Notes under the pieces: model-generated
Database searches by the model: none
What the model saw: only the letters and a program-made list of their open reading frames with translations
What the model was told of the DNA's origin: nothing
Shown: one piece after another, positions 1-11,014 of the stretch
Numbering within the stretch: the first letter of the stretch is position 1
How the letters are laid out: every line of letters starts with the position of its first letter
Translations under genes and position numbers: made by a program
Assembly (NCBI GenBank): GCA_948144175.1
Contig: CANXME010002071.1
Span: forward strand, 310,001 to 374,000
Source: Closterium sp. NIES-65
Taxonomy: Eukaryota; Streptophyta; Zygnematophyceae; Desmidiales; Closteriaceae
Reading direction: 5' to 3'
DNA length: 64,000 bases

Positions 1-2383
1 CCGAACGTGATTCAGGTGGCGCTGCCAGAGCTGATGACAGAGAACGTGCAATTCGTGAGTGCACATGCTGATGGGGCGTTGTGTGGTGATGGGAGTCGGT
101 GCTGGGGGTTTATATTGACTCAAAGGGGCCGGACGTGATCCAAGCAGCGCTGCCTGAGCTGATGACAGACAGCGTGCAATTTGTGAGTGCACATGCTGAT
201 GGGGCGTTGTGCGGGGATGGGAGTGGGGGTTTGCGGGGTCGTAATGGCATAATGACACAAAGGTGGAAGTTTCGTGTGTGTGGATGAAGTGGGTCGAGGG
301 TGCTTTGCTCGATAAGTTCCCAAGGGGGTTTGGGTTTCTCAATAAAGTCACGCACATTATTCTCCCACTCATCCTTTTTTCTTCCTCCATCCCTGCTCGC
401 CCCTCCTCTCCCTGCTCGCCCCTCCTCTCCCTGCATCCCCTTCCGCTCCCTGCGTCCCCTTCCTCTCCCAGGTGATGCTGGGCAGTGGAGAGCCAGACCT
501 GGAGGCATGGATGAAGTGGGCGGAGAGTGCTTACCCCAACAAGTTGTGATGAGGGTGGAGTAACCATAAAATCGCGCACTCACTTCTGATGCTCATCCAT
601 CCTTCCTTCCACCCTTCCGCTTCCAGGTGATGCTGGGCAGTGGAGAGCCGGACCTGGAGGCATGGATGAAGTGGGCGGAGAGCGCCTACCCCGACAAGTT
701 CCGAGGCTGGGTGGGCTTCTCTGTGCCCATGGCGCACCGCATCACTGCTGGGTAAGGCTGGGATAGGTGCAGGGATGTTTGAAATGAACTTCTTACATCG
801 CACCACCTCCCTTCACCTCCCTCTTGCTCCCTGACTTCTCTCTCTCTCCCCTTCCTCCCTTCTCCATTCTCCTCTCCCCCCCCCCTCCTCTCCCCCCCAC
901 CCCTCTCCCTCCCCCCCCCGCATCTCCTTCGCCTGCCTGCCATGCCAGCTGTGACATCCTCCTCATGTCGTTGTGCTTTTTCCTAAGCTTTCCCTCTCCA
1001 CGTTTCCCCCTTCTATCCCCCCTCCCCGCTCTGCGCCTTCCCCGTCTGCTCCCTCATTTCCTGCCTGCTTGCTATGCCAGCTGACATTCTCCTCGTGCCG
1101 TCACGCATTGAGCCATGCGGGAACTTTTCCCCCCCCCCCTCTCCTCTCTTCCCCTTCCCTTCCCCCACCCCCCCTCTCCTCTTCCCCCACCCCCCCTCTC
1201 CTCTTCCCCCATCCCCCTGCGCCCCGCTGCCATGCCAGTTGCGACATCCTTCTCATGCCGTTGCGCTTTGAGCCATGCAGGAACTTACCCTCCCAACCCT
1301 CTCCTCTCTTCCCTGCTCCCCTCCTCCCCCCACCCTTCCCCCACCCCCCCCACCCCTCTGCCATGCCAGTTGCGATATTTTCCTCATGCCGTCACGCTTT
1401 GAGCCGTGCAGGAACTTACCCTCCCAACCCTCTCCTCTCTTCCTCCCCCCAACCCCTCCCCTCTCCCCCCCTCTCTCCCCTCCCCCATCCCCCCACTGCC
1501 ATGCTAGCTGCGACATCCTCCTCATGCCGTCGCGTTTCGAGCCGTGCGGGCTGAACCAGCTGTATGCAATGCGGTACGGAACGGTGCCAGTGGTGCACGC
1601 AACTGGCGGGCTGAGGGACACGGTGGAGGATTTCAACCCGTTCGCCAACGGGGGTGCAGGCGCCGGCACGGGGTGGTCCTTCTCACCTCTCACCCAGGAA
1701 GCCATGATGGGGGTACGTTTCAAAATTGTCCTGTTTTTGTGGTTGGCGTGGATGGTTGGGATGGATGGTTGCGATGGATGGTAGATGAACGGCTGAGATT
1801 GTTTAGCTTTGATTCGAAGCATGACGGGCGGGCTGAGGGACACGGTGGAGGATTTCAACGCGTTTGCCAACGGGGGTGCAGGCGCCGGCACAGGGTGGTC
1901 CTTCTCACCTCTTACCCAGGAAGCCATGATGGGGGGTACATGCTTATAACATTTGTTTTGTGTGCTTGGAATGGACGGTTGGGATGGCAGTTGGAATGGA
2001 TGGCTGGGATGGATGGTTGGGATAGGTGTCTGTGATCGATGGTTGGGATGGATGTCTGGGATGGACGGTTGGGATGACAGTTAGGGTGGACAACTGGGAT
2101 GGGTGGTTGGAACGAACAGTTAGAAAAAGCTCTCCCTGCTGTTTTCCCCTCGTAAGGACTAGCCTTCCAGTTAATTCGGCCAACTCCCACTAATGTGACT
2201 TTTTCTGCTTCCTTGTCTTGCACACAGGCACTGTGGACGGCCATTCAGACGTACCGTGAGCACAAAGACTCGTGGCAAGGCCTGATTCAGAGGGGCATGA
2301 CTCAGGACATGTCGTGGAACAGGGCGGCGCAGCAATATGAGCAGATCTTTGAGTGGGCTGTGAAGGACAAGCCATATGCTTAG
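1..2383 (+). CDS. SS1: Soluble starch synthase I, C-terminal part (5' end outside window)
   Basis: This gene encodes the C-terminal glycosyltransferase (GT5, GT-B fold) half of starch synthase, which adds glucose from ADP-glucose to alpha-1,4-glucan chains in plastids. Supported exons are 1-54 (cut by the window edge; a second copy ends at 182), 627-751, 1508-1712 and 2228-2383, and their phases match. Joined, they read [51 protein letters not shown], then [15 protein letters not shown]. The end, [15 protein letters not shown], is typical of isoform SSI rather than SSII, SSIII or GBSS. The introns hold partial exon copies: the first exon twice, the VMLGSG exon twice (partial copy 473-545), the start of the [14 protein letters not shown] exon five times, and the [11 protein letters not shown] segment twice (1601-1712 and 1829-1933). 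Which of the two first-exon copies is used cannot be told, since both end in the same phase before gtgagt. The family and isoform are clear; transit peptide and N-terminus are not in the window. Confidence 0.93.
945..1556 (+). repeat. Tandem copies of the start of a starch synthase exon
   Basis: Five copies of a unit consisting of a C-rich intron tract, a CAG or TAG acceptor and the exon start encoding [14 protein letters not shown] begin near 950, 1081, 1238, 1370 and 1508. Spacing is about 130-155 bp. Only the last copy reads on into [11 protein letters not shown] and so looks like the working exon. The earlier ones drift, for example LMSLCF and [10 protein letters not shown], and lie in the intron. 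Confidence 0.85.
1735..2110 (+). repeat. GGATGG-type simple repeat in the last starch synthase intron
   Basis: The intron holds irregular runs of ggttgggatggatgg-like units on both sides of a duplicated exon fragment (1829-1933). No coding signal other than the exon copy is seen. Confidence 0.7.
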
Positions 2384-2732
2384 GTTTTGACATGGACCTT
2401 TAGCACTCCCATTTGTTTTGCAAATGTTCAGAAAATTGCTGCTTGGCCCACGAGGAGAGGTGTCACGTTGTTTTTAGTCTGCCATTGATAATTGCCGGTA
2501 GAAATAATTCTGTTATGCTTTGAATACAAAATGATTATATAGAAATTCCATTTAGGCTTACACCGATGAAGTAAACTGAACAATTTGAAACGGTGACGTT
2601 TCTGCGAATAACGAGAACATTTGTACGTTTCTTTCTAGAAAGTAGTTCTCTTTCCTGCACTCATCACTCATTCACTACTACTCATTCGTGCTCGACGGGA
2701 AATCCGCCTTGCGTCGCGGCTTGTCTTTCTCA
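2384..2732. other. Intergenic: starch synthase 3' region and Rossmann-protein promoter
   Basis: This AT-richer stretch between two genes on the same strand presumably contains the starch synthase 3' UTR and the promoter and leader of the next gene. No other gene, strong repeat or clear TATA box stands out. Confidence 0.5.
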
Positions 2733-4782
2733 ATGGCGTTTTCTGCTTCCTTGTTGATCCCGTCCGCGTCAGCGAAATTCGTTGCCGTTTCACAGCAGTG
2801 TCTTCCTCCTACCGTATCTCTCCGTCGCGATGGCTTCGTGCGATTTACCAGCCACGGACCCTCTTCGTCGAGGCACGTCGTGGAGGCAACTCGTAACGCC
2901 TTACTGTGGGTCCTTTTCACCTTATGTAACGCATTTACAGTGACACTCAAGAGTTCTTTTAATTCTTACCATTGTTCTTACGTTCGTTCGTGCTACCTTG
3001 CGAGGCGTCCACTTGTGTCCTGCTCGTACGCGCAGATCACCTGTGACTATATCGAAGGCACACAAGCGAACTGCTCGGCGGAAAATCGCTGCAGCGGCGG
3101 CAGAAGCGGGAGATTCGGCGATCGACGTAGAGGCCGAGATTAAGAACGAGAAGGTGAGCGAATACGAGCATGAGTAAACGCGAATGTGAGAGATTCAGAA
3201 GGTGGGGGGATGAGAAGGAGCGGGAGCAAGACAGTTGAACGGTGAAATCCAGCCAATGCCGAGAGCGGCAGGGCGGGCAATGGCAAGGGCGGAAGTGTGG
3301 TCAATGCCAAGAGCGTTGGGGCGAGCAACACCTAAAATCCTTAGTCCGTTGATTGAATCCCAGTACCTGTGGATGTCTCGGCCTCAAACTCCTACGTTTC
3401 GGATTTCTCAGATGCTGGTGCTTAGTGGGAGTGGTTTTCATTGATCAACTTGAAACGTCTCACCTGCATCGAGTTTCCCCCTTGGAATTCCCCTGAGTGC
3501 TAGTGCTTGGTGATAGCGGTTCATGCTAACTCAACTTAAAATGTCCCACTCACCTCGACTCTCCCCACCTCCCCTCCGGATTCTCCCAGGTGCTGGTTCT
3601 TGGTGGGAGTGGATTTGTAGGCTCCGCTGTGGCAAAAGCAGCGGCTGACAGAGGCATTGACGTGGTCAGCCTGAGCAGGTGCGAATATCGTGATCTGAAA
3701 GCACTTGGATTTGAAGGTCTTCGGTAACAGCATCTGTGCCGTCAACAGCAAGCGAACAGCAGCTAACAGGGGAACTGACATGGTCAGCCCGAGCAGATGC
3801 ATGTCTCTGGTGTTGGAGTTCTTTGTTTGAATGTCAGCTGTTTCTGCCACCACGATCAGACATTCCCAGCATTCTCTTCCTGACAAGGTGACCACCCCTT
3901 CCCTCTGTCTCAACCCCCCTCATGCCCCATTTTGCCTCAACCATGTGTGACGTTCGAACCTCCTTCAGGTCCGGCCGACCCTCCGTCTCCAACGAGACGT
4001 GGGTTAACAGTGTCACATGGGAGACTGGCGACGTGTTCTCCGCCAACTGGACTGTGCTTCTAACGGATGTGACTGTAGTGGTGTCCTGCATCGGGGGGTT
4101 CGGCACAGACGAGCAGATGGAGCGGATCAACGGAGATGCTACAGTGGTTGCGGTTGAAGCAGCTAAAGACCGTGGCGTGCGCAAGTTTGTGTTTGTGTCG
4201 GTGCACGATTACAACCTGCCCGATTTTGCCAAGGAGAATGGATATTTTAATGGCAAGAAAAGAGCCGAGACGGCGGTTCTTGATGCGTTCCCCAACACAG
4301 GTGTGGTTCTTCTTGCTCTCTTCTCGCTTTCCTGTGCATATCTTCAAACCCAACCCCCTGTTTATGTGCGGGCTCACTCAACCTTGACAGGTTCCCTTTC
4401 CGTTCTCTCTCCTCCAGCTTGTAATCGTTATCCGTTGCTGTTACCCAAAGCCAATCATGTTATTGTCAAACCTTTCCCCTCACCCGACGCGCCAGGAGTT
4501 GTGCTGAGGCCGGGATTTATCTACGGAAAAAGGCGGGTAGCAGGGGGTGTGGAGGTTCCGCTCGATCTGATTGGCCAGCCGTTGGAGAAGCTGCTGTCAG
4601 CCACTAAGGATATCACAAAGCTATTTTCCCCTCTTCCAGCCTCCGACCTGCTTTTAGCGCCTCCTGTAGATGTTGCTGATCTTGCAGCTGTAGCGGTGCG
4701 AGCCGTCGTTGATGACTCGGTTGCAGGGGTATACAATATTGAGGACATCAAGAGGCTGCAGGTGATTCCAAGTAAACCATAG
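2733..4782 (+). CDS. NAD(P)-binding Rossmann-fold (SDR-like) protein, probably plastid
   Basis: Five exons (2733-2905, 3036-3153, 3590-3678, 3969-4300, 4496-4782) join in frame to 999 nt, 332 aa. The Ser/Ala-rich N-terminus MAFSASLLIPSASAK looks like a plastid transit peptide. The Rossmann motif VLVLGGSGFVGS opens exon 3. Later blocks are VVVSCIGGFGTDEQMERING, VRKFVFVSVHDYN, YFNGKKRAE, VVLRPGFIYGKR and GVYNIEDIKRLQ. They match the plant family related to Arabidopsis At1g32220, atypical SDRs associated with plastids whose substrate is not established. The start is the first ATG in frame (2733). The donor of exon 1 (ct/gtgggt) is weak and was chosen because it keeps the frame. Two degenerate copies of the exon 3 start (VLVLGGSGF) lie upstream at about 3413 and 3496, and a copy of its end lies near 3771. 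Family assignment is firm; the reaction is unknown. Confidence 0.87.
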
Positions 4783-5833
4783 AAGGCAGTATGCCTTGGT
4801 GTTGAGCTATGCAATGTGGTGGAGTTTTGTTCGGTATTATGGAAATGTATGTCTAAATAATGAAAAGTTTTTTGCAATTGATTGACTGCTGGGTGGTGGT
4901 GGGACCACTTGTGTGAGAGTGAGGGGCCAGCACCAACTGCGTGCTGCCACGGGACGACGTGACAGGTGATCTGGGCCCAAGTAACGTCAGCAACAACTCA
5001 AACTGCCCCACCTCACTTCCCCTGCACCTTTGCGCAGAGCCAGTTCCGCGGCGAATCCGCGCCTCTAGGCAGGAGGGAGTACAGTATGGGAGAATGCCAG
5101 AACTGCCTGCTATTTTTCGTGGGAATTCATTGAAAGCCAGTGGCAGTTCTTGAGAACTCCGTTCCACAATCTTTATGTCCGCCGCTGTCGCCCTCGGGAA
5201 ACCCGCCAAATGTGACCGCATCTGCGGAGGCAGGAGTTAAGTTTCAGCGTTTCTTTCGTGGGTCTGTGTCGTGCTGAGCTCATGCGAAAATCCTCGATTC
5301 GCTTCGCAAAATTACCAAAGTGTCGTCGCCGGAACTCAAACTAGGAGGTCCCCTAGCAAACCTCGCACACTTGTTTTCGTTCGTTCCGAATCAGTGACAC
5401 ACCACACCGCATACGTCAGATAAATACGTCCCCTCCCCCGAAGTTAGTTGAGTTGAGACTTGTGAGAGGTGCGAGGAGGAGCTGGTTTCGGATTTCACTA
5501 GATTGAGATTCAAGCTCAGACATCAGAAGCATTTAGCTCAGCTCTGCCTCATTTGCTTGGATCAGGAAGGAGTAGTAGACTGGTGCATCTGATTCGGTAG
5601 CTTGCTCTTCCCGACTCATCTGGATTTTTCACATCAGTGCTGGTGCTGCCTTGCTGTTCTATCATTAAGGTAGGAAATGGATGTTTTTACGTGTATTAGT
5701 GATTGCATCCGTCGAACTGACTCCCCTGTTGAACTACGCCATTTGGAAAGTTGTAGTTGTCTTGTCCACGCTTTAGCCATTCCCATCCTTTGCTCATTTG
5801 TTTCGTCTCGCCTTTTATTATGCAGAATTAAAT
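4783..5833 (+). promoter_or_regulatory. Intergenic region, promoter and intron-containing leader of ATP-citrate lyase A
   Basis: No gene is seen in this 1-kb interval. Its right part probably holds the ATP-citrate lyase A leader. A good donor (attaag/gtagga, near 5669) and an acceptor (attatgcag, near 5825) would remove about 155 bp of 5' UTR just before the ATG at 5834. ACGT-core motifs occur near 4954 and 4985. The transcription start cannot be placed. Confidence 0.5.
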
Positions 5834-8800
5834 ATGGCCCGGAAAAAGATCCGAGAGTACGACTCCAAACGCCTCCTGAAGGAGCACCTGAAGCGCCTCG
5901 CGGGAATCGATCTGACTATCAACTCTGTCCAGGTGGGAGAATTATTTTCCTCGCATCTGTGCGGACGTTCCGCGTGAACCGCAGTTGCCACCGAGACACA
6001 TCTCTTCTTCTCGTTTCACTCCAAGCATTTTTTGAAGTGAACTTTCATCCAACTAAAACTGCTTCGCTTGGATTTTCTTTGCGATGTCCAACCTATTCGA
6101 TGTCAATAGATCACATCGGAGACGGATTTCGCGAAGCTCGCGAACGAGCAGCCATGGATGAACAGCACCCGCATGGTGGTGAAGCCGGACATGCTGTTCG
6201 GCAAGCGAGGCAAGAGCGGCCTGGTGAGCCATGTTTGCTGGTAAGCCTTTTACTGTTGGGAAGTTTTGCCATTGTCTTCTAAACATTTTGAAGCGACTCA
6301 GAAGTCTTCACGCGAGGCTAGAACATCCCAGTGAACCATTCGCTGTCCCTTGATCTTGGCGACCAGCTCCCGTTTCCGTTTCCACCACCCCTCGTACATA
6401 TGCTTTTTTTTCTTTCTCGCACCCCCACTCTTGCAGGTGGCTCTTGACCTGGACTTCGCAGGAGTGGAGGCGTTCGTTAAGAGCAAGCTCGGCAAGGAGG
6501 TAAGAGCCTGTTCTCTGTGCGTTTAAGCGACATTGAGCTTGCTTCGCTCCTGCGATGTTTGTCGTTGCAACGAATGGGTATATAATTAGCATCACCTCTC
6601 TGTCACCTCCTCTCTCTGTGTCTCTCGCTGTGCCTCCAACAGGTGGAGATGGGGCAGTCCAAGGGCCCCATCACGACGTTCATAGTGGAGCCGTTCATCC
6701 CGCACAAGGAGGAGTACTACCTTTCCATTACCTCCAAGCGCCTGGGTTGCGACGTGTGCTTCTCCGAATGCGGCGGCGTCAATATCGAGGAGAACTGGGA
6801 CAAGGTACGATGGGGGCGACCAGGGAAAAGGGGGTTGGATTGGGGATGAAGTGAGATGGGGGGAGCCGTGAGGAAGGGAGTTGAAATAGAGGAGAACTGC
6901 GATGAGGTGTGGAGCATGGGAAGGAAGGACGATGGGAGTAACTAGGATACGAATAAAGCACTGCTCAGGAGTTCGTTTTCCAGAGCATTAACACGTGTTG
7001 TACCTTCGTTATGTGTGCTTATCTGACGTGTGATGTTATGGCGTGTGCCGTTTTGGGGTATGCTGTCATGGCATGTGCTGTCATGGCATGTGCCGTCATG
7101 GCATGTGCCGTCATGGCATGTGCCATCATGGGGCATGCTCTTGTGGCGGGTGCTATCACGGAGTGCACCGCCGCGTGTGTGTGCCATTATGCCACGTGGT
7201 GTGTGTCATGCCATGCGGTGTTTGTCCTGTGACTTTCTGTGTCGGGCTGGCAGGTGAAGACCATCTTTGTGCCCACAGAGTCAGAGCTCACATCAGAGCT
7301 CTGTGCGCCGCTCATTGCGACTCTGCCCCTCGAGGTGCGTGGAACCGCTCTCTCTCCTTCCGTTCCTGCCTATCCCTCTTCAGTTGCGCCCGCCTTTTCC
7401 TTTTAGTCCATTCCGTTCCATAGCTATTTCCCTTTGCCCGTTGTTCCCCTTCATGCCCGTCCGTTCTTCCCCTTCATGCCCACCTTCACTCCCTCCTTGC
7501 CCTTGACTCCATAGCAGGAGAAATTACTCCGCTTCTCAGCTCTCAATCTAATCCCTCATCCAATCCATGCGTCTGCTATGCGTCTCCTGGCCTCTCTGCA
7601 GGTCCGAGAAAGCATGGAGAAGTTCATCAAGGGTGTCTTTGCTGTCTTCAAAGGTGATACCGTCCTCTCATGCTCCACTCGTTTTTTATTCCTCACCCTG
7701 TCGATCTGCCCCATACTCTTGACTGGACGTGGATATCACCAGTTTTGCCGACAGGAAGCCATCAATGTAAAGCCAATCGTCCTGTGCACCTTCCCCCAAC
7801 CCTCATTTCCATTTCCCCCCCCCCCCTCCCCCCCCTCTCCACCAGACTTGGACTTCACGCTGATTGAGATGAACCCGTTCATCGTCGTCAACGGGGAGCC
7901 CTTTCCTCTGGACATGCGTGGCGAGCTGGACGACACTGCACAGTTCAAGCACTTCCAGAAGTATGTACGAATGAGTGCCCTCTTTCATGAGTTCTGAGTT
8001 GACTTCAACGTGCCTTTTGAGTTAAATTGAATCATTTCTGTCTCCCCATTCCCTCTCCACTGCACCCGAACGCAGGTGGGGCGACGTGGAGTTCCCTCTC
8101 CCCTTTGGCCGCACCATGTCTCCTTCGGAGGAGAGGATTCACGAGATGGATGAGAAGGTGAGCGTGGGGAAATTCCCCGTGTACTGCTTGTGCTCCCATG
8201 GGGCCTGTTGGTGTTACTATTCAAAGGCCCATCAGCGTGTCCGTCTGTCGCATGGTGGGGAAGGAGGGGAGGAGGCGTCAGCGTGACTATGGAGGGGGCT
8301 GTCAGTGTGATTATGGGTGAGGGCTGTCAATGACGTATGGGGTCTGTCAATGTGCCATGCCATCTCAAGCCATCCCAGCCTTCCCGGCTCCGTTGTTTCT
8401 CCCTTCCCATCTCCTCTGTTCTTCTCCTTTCCTCCCCCATCTCCTCTGTTCTTCTCCTTTCCTCCCCCATCTCCTCTGTTCTTCTCCTTTCCTCTCCCAT
8501 CTCCTCTGTTCCCCCCACTTCTCCCTTCCCTCGTCTTCTCTGTTCTCTCAACTCGGCCGTCTCCCCCCATCAGACGGGGGCCTCGCTCAAGCTCACCATT
8601 CTGAACCCCAAGGGCCGCATCTGGACCATGGTGGCAGGGGGAGGGGCTTCCGTCATCTATGCCGACACTGTACGCCACTCTCCCATTCTCATTTCTGTGT
8701 TTTGAGTTGAGTAAAAAATCATCAAGGGTTTATTTGGACCATGGTGGCAGGAGGAGGGGCTTCAGTCATCTACGCCGACACTGTACACACCCACCCCCCT

Positions 8801-10593
8801 CTGTCAACTGTTTTGACGCGCCTATTAATTATGCTGATGCTATTTTCTTCTGCCGTTTCTTTCATCCACTCCTCCAAAGCTTGTCTTGTGCATATGTCTT
8901 TCCTTCCTTCTGTCCCCGAATTCATCCGGGCTGTTCCTCTCTTTGGTGTTCAGGTGGGGGACTTGGGCTACGCACAGGAGCTGGGCAACTATGCAGAGTA
9001 CAGTGGAGCGCCAAACGAGGAGGAGACGCTGCAGTATGCTCGCATCTTGATTGACGTGGGTCCCTCACAGTTTCTGCAAACTTAATCAGCATGCCATCTT
9101 GGTTCATGTTTCTTGATATGCTGAAGCGATTTTCTTGCCACCTTACCGATGGCCATCCAAGCATGCTGCTCACTTGTAGAGGCACAACCGAATCCACACG
9201 TCCTCCCCCTTCCCTCCCTTCCCATCTTCAGTGCGCCACAGCCAATCCCGATGGCCGTCCACGTGCGCTGCTGATTGGTGGAGGCATCGCCAACTTCACA
9301 GACGTGGCCAAGACGTTTTCCGGCATCATTCGGGCGCTCCGAGAGAAGGTAAGCTGCCAGGCGTTATGGGTGGAACGATATGTTTTGAGTCTACTCGAAA
9401 CACATAATACACGTGCGCTCCGAGAGAAGGTAGGCTGCGTGGCCTCATGGATCACAGATGGAAAGTTGCGTTTTGCGTGGCTTTCAGAATTCTCACAGGT
9501 GAGTTAAAACGCACCATTCAGACCCATACCCTACACCCCGCCGTGCCTTGTCCCTACAGCCAGGAGTGGCAGATCAAGGACGCGCATATGCGTATCTTAG
9601 TGTGTGTCTCTCACTCAACATGGCCCTACCCATATCCCTCCCTTGTCTCTCCTCTCCACCAGGAGCGGCAGATCAAGGACGCCAAATTGTGCATCCTCAT
9701 GTGTGTGTCTCTTCCTCGGTGTGCCCATTCCGTGTCTTGCTCTCACCACGCTTAGCCCTCCCTAGTCTCTCCTCTCCACCAGGAGTGGCAGATCAAGGAC
9801 GCCGAGGTGTGCATCTTCATGTGTGCGTGTCCCTCACTCACTCACCATGCCCACGCCCCATATTCCCCCCATCCATCATCCCTCCACCAGGAGCGGCAGA
9901 TCCAGGATGCCAAAGTGCACATCTTCATGTGTACATGTCCCTCACTCACCATGCCCACACCCCATATTCCCCCCATCCATCTTCTTTCACCAGGAGCGGC
10001 AGATCAAGGATGCCAAGGTGCGCATCTTTGTGCGGCGTGGAGGGCCCAACTACCTCAAGGGGCTTGAGAAGATGCGTGAACTCGGCACCGAGATTGGCAT
10101 CCCCATTCAGGTGCGTGTGGAGCAAGGATTGAGTGATTTGAGATGTCGCTAAGAACAGGGTTCTACATCCGCAAGGGGCTTGAGAAGATGTGCGAGCTTG
10201 GCACCGAGATTGGCATTCCCATCCAGGTGCGTATCCAGCATGAATGCCTTTACGGTATGTCTCAGATGCAAGGGACCCAGCTTCCGGTAGGGTCTTGAAG
10301 ATGTGACGGCTGAGCATGGATATTTGAGATCCGCATCCTGATGCGCGAAGTAAAAAGCAAGGGGAGAACTGAAGTGTTCCCACTTTTGCCGAGACTCATC
10401 TGCATGTGCTTGCAATCTGATCAGGCCCTTCTATGTGCACGCAACCCTTCTCACCACATTTCCCCCATCGGCTGCCCTTGCTTCTCCTCCCATGTACTCC
10501 ATGGGAGCATGTTTACAGGTGTATGGTCCTGAAGCCAGCATGACCTGCATCTGCAAGGAAGCGATTGATTACGTGGCCTCAGCTGCTGCCTGA
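5834..10593 (+). CDS. ACLA: ATP-citrate lyase, A subunit
   Basis: This is the A subunit of plant-type heteromeric ATP-citrate lyase. With the B subunit it cleaves citrate, using CoA and ATP, to cytosolic acetyl-CoA and oxaloacetate. Thirteen exons (5834-5932, 6110-6223, 6437-6499, 6643-6804, 7254-7334, 7602-7653, 7846-7960, 8076-8157, 8574-8669, 8954-9055, 9232-9348, 9994-10110, 10519-10593) sum to 1275 nt, 424 aa, close to the usual plant length (about 423). The protein begins [18 protein letters not shown]. It contains the ATP-grasp part [35 protein letters not shown] and [15 protein letters not shown]. Then come [48 protein letters not shown] and [15 protein letters not shown]. It ends [22 protein letters not shown]. 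Introns contain partial exon copies: the exon 9 end near 8734-8782, the exon 11 end at 9413-9429, the exon 12 start four times, and the exon 12 end at 10172-10226. Confidence 0.97.
7030..7140 (+). repeat. 15-bp minisatellite in ATP-citrate lyase A intron 4
   Basis: About six units resembling gtcatggcatgtgcc occur in tandem inside the intron between exons 4 and 5. No coding role. Confidence 0.85.
8407..8525 (+). repeat. 30-bp pyrimidine minisatellite in ATP-citrate lyase A intron 8
   Basis: Four nearly identical 30-bp units begin at about 8408, 8438, 8468 and 8498, each with catctcctctgttcttctcc. They lie upstream of the exon 9 acceptor and extend its pyrimidine tract. Confidence 0.85.
9381..9402. 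repeat. Short palindrome (22 bp, one mismatch) between exon-end copies
   Basis: The left arm is TGTTTTGAGT and the right arm ACTCGAAACA, around a CT centre. It lies between the working end of ATP-citrate lyase exon 11 (to 9348) and its copy at 9413-9429, both reading gcgctccgagagaaggta. Confidence 0.75.
9555..9993 (+). repeat. Four intronic copies of the exon 12 acceptor of ATP-citrate lyase A
   Basis: Segments with a pyrimidine tract, CAG and the exon start encoding ERQIKDAK appear near 9560, 9660, 9780 and 9890, before the working exon at 9994. Each is followed by diverged sequence running back into a pyrimidine tract. Spacing is 100-120 bp. Confidence 0.83.
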
Positions 10594-10822
10594 TTTTGAA
10601 GCTACTAAGGGCTGAATCATCTGTTCATACTGTGCATGCGTATAAATATCGGAGGAATATTTTTATGAAAGCTATGGAGATGCAGATGCCTATGTGCAGA
10701 GCCATTACCGTGAGGAGAGAGTTTTGTGTGCATCATCTGAAGCTGAAACAAGATCTGTCCTGCTGTGGGAAATCTGTATAAGAGTCGCTATTAACCATTT
10801 CGCAAGGCAAAGCAAAAGCGCT

Positions 10823-10895
10823 GTCTGAACCCGGAATCGAACTGGAGACCTCCAGTGTGTGAGACTGGCGTGATAACCGACTACACCATCCAGAC
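10823..10895 (-). tRNA. tRNA-Val (anticodon CAC)
   Basis: The minus strand folds into a 73-nt cloverleaf. The acceptor arms GTCTGGA/TTCAGAC have one G-U pair. The D arm is GTGTAGTCGGTTATCAC, the anticodon arm is CCAGT-CTCACAC-ACTGG with anticodon CAC, and the T loop is TTCGATT. The T stem TCCAG/CCGGG has one A-C mismatch, so reduced function is possible. A TTTT terminator lies 5-9 nt downstream (10814-10817). It is the only gene seen in the 420-bp gap between ATP-citrate lyase A and the transporter, and it points away from the transporter start 120 bp to its right. Confidence 0.93.
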
Positions 10896-11014
10896 ATGCT
10901 TTAAACAATGACAAAGATACTTGGTTTTTTAGCTCGTGTCAGTTCGAACACCAGTCGGCAACCTTGTCAGTACCTCAACGATCATTCAAGTATCACTGAA
11001 TTCATTGATCAGTC

